Positions 59,813-64,000 of a DNA stretch of 64,000 nucleotides are shown in pieces. Source of the DNA: Hermatobates lingyangjiaoensis (Eukaryota > Arthropoda > Insecta > Hemiptera > Hermatobatidae); the NCBI GenBank assembly GCA_026182355.1, contig JAPFBL010000034.1:1682501-1746500 (forward strand). Reading direction: 5' to 3'. A program made the position numbers and the translations under genes. The notes under the pieces were generated by a model that ran no database searches, was not told where the DNA came from, and saw nothing but the letters and a program-made list of their open reading frames with translations. Numbering within the stretch: the first letter of the stretch is position 1; each line of letters starts with the position of its first letter.

Positions 59813-59973
59813 ATGTAAATAAAAACTTTGGTCAACTAATCTATCTTGTACCACAAAAATGGAGAAAGTGTATTAGAGAAATCGAGAGATTCAGTAGAAA
59901 AGTTGTGAGATTAAAAGTAGGCATACAATTTAACAAGACATGCATAAACGAAGGTCTGCTCACGAAATATACA
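59776..59973 (+). pseudogene. PLE ORF, N-terminal part
   Basis: Reads MVSEDRNMSGYVNKNFG, LIYLVPQKWRKCIREIERF and FNKTCINEGLLTKYT, then enters the TA tract. It is the start of the PLE polyprotein ahead of RT. Because it overlaps the HHR block and lies after the 3' UTR, it shows that the 3' terminal repeat includes ORF sequence. Confidence 0.75.
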
Positions 59974-59999
59974 TATATAATATATATATATATATATAT

Positions 60000-60200
60000 A
60001 TTCGTATATTTCGGGAGCAGACCTTCGTTTATGCATGTCTTGTTAAATTGTATGCCTACTTTTAATCTCACAACTTTTCTACTGAATCTCTCGATTTCTC
60101 TAATACACTTTCTCCATTTTTGTGGTACAAGATAGATTAGTTGACCAAAGTTTTTATTTACATAGTCCGACATTTTTCGGTCCTCACTGACCATTATCAA
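60000..60200 (-). pseudogene. PLE ORF, N-terminal part, inverted
   Basis: Inverted twin of 59776-59973 with CINEGLLPKYTN, ending in the same TA tract from the other side. Confidence 0.75.
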
Positions 60201-60202
60201 GG
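60164..60202 (-). ncRNA. Degenerate HHR block, PLE family epsilon
   Basis: Same organisation as at 59774 on the minus strand, with GAAAAATGTC in place of GAAACATGTC. Confidence 0.35.
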
Positions 60203-60387
60203 ATTATAGTTGTACAAAATCTTAAATAAACTATACATAACTAAACATAACTTAAAAACATTTATAATTAAATTAACACTACATATTATATTCAACGCCT
60301 TAATTTTGTGATAACTAAAAATGGTTAGATGACAAGGAGAGGTTATACACAGGCAATGGTTACCAAGTGTAGAGTTCCTTGTGCAAA

Positions 60388-60741
60388 TCACAGAGGGCAG
60401 GCAATCTCATCACATTTCTGGCTTTTCATCTTTCCTTCGTATAATTTTAAAATTCGTCTAAATGCTTCACCTTGCTTGTTCAAGGCAGGTTGTTTCTCCA
60501 TAATGAATAATGCTTCAATTATGCGTAGTCTTGTTTGGTCATTTTCCTGTTGCAGGATCCTTGTGTTATTAATTAGCATTTCTTTAGTTAACTTAATGCC
60601 ATGGGAAATTAAAGCATGTTCCTTGGGTCCACCTGAAGTGAGGTGCATTGTCAACCTTCTCGATAATGTAGTAGTAGTGGAACCGACATATGTAGATTGT
60701 AGGGACTCACAGTTCCCTGTGTTACATTGATATTCGTACAC
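60388..60741 (-). CDS. PLE GIY-YIG endonuclease domain
   Basis: The 117-residue frame on the minus strand is the endonuclease end of a PLE polyprotein, which nicks the target so RT can prime. It reads YEYQCNTGNC, then STYVGSTTTTLSRRLTMH (the Tyr-Val-Gly, Arg and His positions of the GIY-YIG fold), LRIIEALFIM (catalytic Glu) and PALNKQ (Asn). The predicted protein is identical to the copy at 60780-61133. The RT part that should precede it is absent, since the palindrome centre lies just upstream. As a free ORF it probably is not translated. Confidence 0.85.
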   Translation of the reverse strand: MYEYQCNTGNCESLQSTYVGSTTTTLSRRLTMHLTSGGPKEHALISHGIKLTKEMLINNTRILQQENDQTRLRIIEALFIMEKQPALNKQGEAFRRILKLYEGKMKSQKCDEIACPL

Positions 60742-60779
60742 TATGTTGGTTCTTTGTTTGGTTCCAAAGAACCAACATA

Positions 60780-61133
60780 GTGTACGAATATCAATGTAAC
60801 ACAGGGAACTGTGAGTCCCTACAATCTACATATGTCGGTTCCACTACTACTACATTATCGAGAAGGTTGACAATGCACCTCACTTCAGGTGGACCCAAGG
60901 AACATGCTTTAATTTCCCATGGCATTAAGTTAACTAAAGAAATGCTAATTAATAACACAAGGATCCTGCAACAGGAAAATGACCAAACAAGACTACGCAT
61001 AATTGAAGCATTATTCATTATGGAGAAACAACCTGCCTTGAACAAGCAAGGTGAAGCATTTAGACGAATTTTAAAATTATACGAAGGAAAGATGAAAAGC
61101 CAGAAATGTGATGAGATTGCCTGCCCTCTGTGA
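60780..61133 (+). CDS. PLE GIY-YIG endonuclease domain
   Basis: Plus-strand twin of 60388-60741. The frame is open from just after the palindrome centre; the listed start is GTG, because the true start would lie in the missing RT part. All recognisable GIY-YIG residues are present: Tyr in YEYQC, YVG, Arg in LSRRL, His in TMH, Glu in IIEALFI and Asn in PALN. The C-terminus CDEIACPL ends at a TGA at 61131. It is followed by the 3' UTR, the HHR-like block and the ORF N-terminal part, the order expected of a PLE 3' end. Confidence 0.85.
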   Translation: MYEYQCNTGNCESLQSTYVGSTTTTLSRRLTMHLTSGGPKEHALISHGIKLTKEMLINNTRILQQENDQTRLRIIEALFIMEKQPALNKQGEAFRRILKLYEGKMKSQKCDEIACPL

Positions 61134-61318
61134 TTTGCACAAGGAACTCTACACTTGGTAACCATTGCCTGTGTATAACCTCTCCTTGTCATCCAACCAT
61201 TTTTAGTTATCACAAAATTAAGGCGTTGAATATAATATGTAGTGTTAATTTAATTATAAATGTTTTTAAGTTATGTTTAGTTATGTATAGTTTATTTAAG
61301 ATTTTGTACAACTATAAT

Positions 61319-61357
61319 CCTTGATAATGGTCAGTGAGGACCGAAACATGTCGGACT
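61319..61357 (+). ncRNA. Degenerate HHR block, PLE family epsilon
   Basis: Third copy of the CTTGATAATGGTC block with GACCGAAACATGTCGG; same two changes in the first box. Confidence 0.4.
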
Positions 61358-61485
61358 ATGTAAATAAAAACTTTGGTCAACTAATCTATCTTGTACCACA
61401 AAAATGGAGAAAGTGTATTAGAGAAATCGAGAGATTCAGTAGAAAAGTTGTGAGATTAAAAGTAGGCATACAATTTAACAAGACA
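61321..61485 (+). pseudogene. PLE ORF, N-terminal part
   Basis: Third copy of the N-terminal region, ending at GIQFNKT where a (TA)n tract (61484-61503) begins, slightly earlier than in the other copies. Confidence 0.72.
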
Positions 61486-61504
61486 TATATATATATATAT
61501 ATAA

Positions 61505-61590
61505 TCAATTTGGTGACAAATTTCAAAACGACAAGCGGTCTTTGAAGAAAAGAAATTTCAGTCTTTTTTCGGAAAAGTTTTTAACCCTCT
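61505..61590. repeat. Decayed PLE terminal-repeat fragment
   Basis: AAAACGACAAGCGGTCTTTG followed by TTTCAGTC resembles the inverted family gamma core, heavily altered. Confidence 0.35.
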
Positions 61591-61700
61591 ACAAGGTACA
61601 TGTTAAAAATCCTTATCTAAATATGCATTTGAGCTAGGCAAAATTCAGGACTTGCAATGTGGGATGTTCATTGCGTGGTATCACAAAGTGCTAATCTTTA
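61591..61700 (+). mobile_element. SINE 3' fragment
   Basis: Matches the 3' half of the SINE at 40.6 kb (AATATGCATTTGAGCTAGGC, GTGGTATCACAAAGTGC). Confidence 0.6.
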
Positions 61701-62116
61701 ACCTGTGTGTTATATCGAGGATACACACTATAGAGCTATAGTGTGTATCCTATATTGACTTAATAGAGCTGGAGTGTCTACACACTAAGCTATAGAAACT
61801 TATGCAGTCGTATTTACAGTAATCATTAGATAAATATTTTATGTTACAAGAATTAAAATATAAAATAATAAAATATACTGTCTATATAACAAAAAATTAG
61901 CTATATTAGTATAATTATTAACCAAAAATAGTTTACACATTATCTGTAATTAACACAAAACATTTGAATGTCCAATAGGTGATTGTAGTAGTGTTATAGA
62001 TTCTAACTTAACGAATAAAAAAAATTACAAATTAATAGCCCTTATTATATAATTGTTCAATTAATCAAACAATTTGATCACAAGTAGTCAAATTATATAA
62101 TTAAGTCACCAAATTG

Positions 62117-62117
<1 letters not shown>
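61701..62117. other. AT-rich DNA with an R1-like start
   Basis: A short hairpin (ACACACTATAGAGCTATAGTG) at about 61724-61745 and an R1-like GCTGGAGTG at 61768 are the only features. Confidence 0.4.

Positions 62118-62164
<47 letters not shown>
62118..62164. repeat. (TA)n microsatellite
   Basis: TA tract abutting the left arm of the HHR element. Confidence 0.9.
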
Positions 62165-62168
<4 letters not shown>

Positions 62169-62254
62169 CATCATGATTTGTGTCCTTGACCCAATATTTA
62201 CATGATGTAATTTTTTTGAGGGTTGAGGTTCAATGATTTTAAACTAATCCTTTT

Positions 62255-62293
62255 GCCGATGTTTCGACATATATTTATGTCATCTTCAGGGCT
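62255..62293 (-). ncRNA. Hammerhead ribozyme, family delta
   Basis: Minus strand: CTGAAGA (reverse complement at 62283-62289), stem II GACATA/TATGTC, GAAA (TTTC at 62262-62265), then ACAT with C as cleavage base. The stem III G is changed to A compared with the other arm. Confidence 0.65.
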
Positions 62294-62412
62294 TGGAAAT
62301 GTGTTTATGATACTGCATATCTATTTACATGATGGCTACTATTTGTTTTTGACTACAAAATCAAATAGTAGCCATCATTTAAATAGGTATGCAGCAAAAT
62401 AAACAGATTTCC

Positions 62413-62455
62413 AAGCCCTGAAGATGACATAAATATATGTCGAAACGTCGGCAAA
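62413..62455 (+). ncRNA. Hammerhead ribozyme, family delta
   Basis: CTGAAGA at 62418-62424, stem II GACATA/TATGTC, GAAA at 62442-62445, ACGT as loop-less stem III, and GTC with predicted cleavage after C62449. GCC before the first box pairs with GGC after the site (3-bp stem I), with CC/GG further out. This is the best-formed core in the window. Confidence 0.78.
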
Positions 62456-62619
62456 AGGACTAGTTTAAAATCATTAAACTTCAACCCTCAAAAAAATTAC
62501 ATCATATATATATATATATATAGTCATTCTTATGTATTTAATTATTTATTTTGAGCTGTTATTTAAAATTGTAGACGCATAAAATCTTTATAAATAAAAT
62601 AATGATTTTGTCTGTACAT

Positions 62620-63020
62620 TGCTTAGAACTGACTCATTTCATGTTTTCTTTACGTTTCATACATTGGAGAAACCGAATCCACCCTTAGAAAAATTTCTGT
62701 CGGTTTGTCGGTTTGTCGGTTTGTCCGCAAAACTTTGTCACAGGTAAACTCAGCTACCATAAGACATATAAAGCTGAAACTTATACAGTAGATTTGTGTA
62801 GGTCTAACTTAAAATATAGGCTATGAATTGATTGGAAATTCAACGTAGAAGTGAAGTTATGGACGTTTAATGGAAAAATGTTTGTCACAAGTAAACTCAG
62901 CCACCATAAGACATAGCGAGCTGAAACATTGACACTGGATTTGTGTGTGCCTAACTTAAAATATGGGCTCTAAATAAATTATTAATTCAGTACAGAAGCG
63001 AAGTTATGGGGCTTTTAGCT
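62620..63020 (+). repeat. Dispersed repeat R3 with internal duplication
   Basis: Two units of about 130 bp (62745-62870 and 62880-63010) share AACTCAGC[CT]ACCATAAGACAT, GATTTGTGT and GAAGTTATGG. A short 8-bp repeat (GTTTGTCG, about 62698-62725) precedes them. The family recurs at 36.7-37.0 kb. Confidence 0.6.
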
Positions 63021-63254
63021 GTATTTTCCTAACTTCACAGACAAGTTTGTTTTGAAAATACACAGGTGTGGCAAGTAGGTATTGTTAGTTGATTTTAATT
63101 TCAATTGAGCATATGAATATATTGCGTAATGGTGTTTCACAGAGTTAAGGATGTACTATCTATTGAGAATAAATGTTTTGTAAACGAGCAATTCTCAGCC
63201 CTTAATATGAACAGGCATAAGAAATCAACAAACAAGTTCTTACGCTATATGAAG

Positions 63255-63816
63255 CCGAGGAAAGAACTTACAAGTCAGTAAAGAGATTGGATTAGTGATG
63301 AAGATTAGTGAATAGTTCATTATCTAATTGAATTTCTTGACTCTGAATTTATTTCTCCTGGACTGCCTGCTCATGAGTAAAAACTTAAAGTAGAGCACCA
63401 ATCATGCTGCAATTTAGTAGCAGTAACAAATTTCATGTTACGAAACATGAGTGCCCAAAACTGTGCAACGGGACGCGACTCTGAGTTCGTGCTCTACACA
63501 GATATGCCATAGAGGCGGACATAATGACTGGATGTGGTATTGGGGAGTCTGTGTGTATAATTCACATACCATTGATTCCGAGCCACTGTCTGTTTACGTT
63601 GAAATGATTGCAAATTCCGGTCAGAGTCTATTTCGCAATGACGTTAACTAAGTCGCAAAGGGAGACTTCATCTAACGCAGGAATACAAGGTAGCAAAACC
63701 AAGTTTTTCTCACATGGTCAAATGTAGTTTACATGCTCAACGGTCAGAGGTTTCAACTCTTTCTTCTACCATGAACCTGAAGGACAGACAGCTAATGTAG
63801 TGTAATAGCTGGAGAC
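63255..63816 (+). pseudogene. Helitron helicase, C-terminal region
   Basis: Read across frame changes, the plus strand gives EFLDSEFISPGLPAHE, CNGTRL, ALHRYAIEADIMTGCGIGES, IPLIPSHCLFTLK*LQIPVR, VYFAMTLTKSQRE, FFSHGQM and FNSFFYHEPEGQTANVV. This is the Pif1-like helicase end of Helitron Rep-helicases (EFLNSL..PGLPPH, LCNGTRL, IPRIPLIP...FPVRL.FAMTINKSQGQ, FSHGQLYVACSR). Several stops and at least one frame shift make it dead. The Rep domain is not in the window. A typical Helitron 3' hairpin with CTRR end was not identified downstream. Confidence 0.88.
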
Positions 63817-64000
63817 ATTTGTTTAACACTGTAGTAATAATGGTATTTTCTACTATTCTATATTTTCTAATGACATTTTGAAATACCAAAAATGACAGAA
63901 CTTCTGATTCCTCAGTGGTATAGCCAAAAGGCATAGGCACACGGCAATAAACCAAAACAGGAACTTCTGATTCCGTCAAAGACGGGTACGTTTGCTATGT
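63817..64000. other. Window end, short duplicated block
   Basis: GAACTTCTGATTCC occurs twice (63898 and 63961). No gene is recognised. Confidence 0.4.

Larger units (their letters stand above)
59341..61503. mobile_element. Three PLE segments in alternating orientation
   Basis: Plus segment 59425-59975, minus segment 60000-60758 and plus segment 60763-61485 each hold the C-terminal endonuclease part, 3' UTR, HHR-like block and the next N-terminal coding part. The last two form a near-perfect palindrome of about 740-bp arms centred near 60760. The first two are joined through (TA)n at 59976-60002. A short extra minus piece (59341-59423) precedes them. All N-terminal parts stop at TA tracts. 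High identity implies recent activity. Confidence 0.85.
62165..62521. mobile_element. HHR inverted-repeat element, family delta, between (TA)n tracts
   Basis: Arms 62165-62370 and 62380-62505 are inverted copies around GACTACAAAATCAAATAGTA, and both outer ends run into TA tracts (62118-62164 and 62504-62521). Each arm holds an almost ideal hammerhead on opposite strands. The same 3' end occurs at 59.2-59.3 kb. No ORF is present. Confidence 0.8.

Noticed and set aside
59776..60135. 119-residue ORFs spanning the (TA)n tract
   Set aside because: Only the first 66 or so codons are PLE N-terminus; the rest reads through TA repeats into the inverted copy and is antisense.
60329..60730. ORFs antisense to the GIY-YIG frames (also 60791-61213 and 59439-59648)
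   Set aside because: They are shadows of the GIY-YIG coding strand and have no domain.

Overview
This window is AT-rich, gene-poor, non-bacterial DNA from an animal, most likely an invertebrate and plausibly an arthropod. The reasons are the mix of mariner, hAT-like, pogo-like, Jockey-like and Helitron remnants with GIY-YIG Penelope-like elements (PLEs), long (TA)n tracts, and a tRNA-derived SINE that ends in two copies of AACCT, the complement of the arthropod telomere unit TTAGG. The species cannot be named from the sequence. I recognise no intact host gene; two short coding-like stretches near 46.8 kb and 57.2 kb are the only weak candidates.

The main content is a dense population of hammerhead-ribozyme (HHR) bearing retroelements. 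At about 20 places, on both strands, the order is a CTGANGA box, a short stem II hairpin, a GAAA box and a short self-complementary stretch. They fall into several sequence families. Some lie in PLE terminal repeats (pLTRs) beside PLE protein-coding sequence (8.2, 12.3, 14.7-17.3, 59.3-61.5 kb). Others lie in short non-autonomous elements of about 0.2-0.7 kb with an HHR or its remnant in each of two inverted arms (2.0, 3.2, 4.2, 24.5, 25.6-26.2, 50.8-51.1, 56.4-56.6, 62.2-62.5 kb). The copy at 56353-56685 has a 12-bp target duplication and sits inside another repeat, so it is a genuine insertion.

Layout. 0-7.4 kb: a hAT-like MITE, three HHR inverted-repeat elements and decayed DNA. 7.4-8.4 kb: PLE terminal repeats between (TA)n tracts. 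8.4-12.2 kb: no recognisable feature. 12.2-18.6 kb: PLE terminal repeats, a PLE reverse transcriptase split by a deleted mariner, then a near-perfect 1.1-kb palindrome. 18.6-26.9 kb: palindromes, a large inverted repeat, a truncated SINE, HHR elements, an 87-bp minisatellite and complex microsatellites. 27.7-31 kb: the end of a LINE ORF, two solo HHRs and a copy of an AT-rich dispersed repeat (here R1). 31.8-34.7 kb: a hAT-like element inside a pogo-like element, carrying a Jockey RT remnant. 35-48 kb: more R1 copies, one carrying a full-length SINE, and LINE debris. 50.7-58.9 kb: HHR elements and DNA-transposon remnants. 59-61.5 kb: three PLE segments in alternating orientation around (TA)n tracts, with two GIY-YIG ORFs. 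62.1-64 kb: an HHR inverted-repeat element and a Helitron helicase pseudogene.

Working model. Autonomous PLEs encode RT and GIY-YIG endonuclease and carry HHRs in their terminal repeats. They appear to have inserted repeatedly into (TA)n microsatellites in both orientations. Short HHR inverted-repeat elements look like non-autonomous relatives. HHRs in PLEs are established knowledge; the inverted-arm non-autonomous class, the (TA)n association and a possible SINE-PLE tail sharing are the parts most worth following up.
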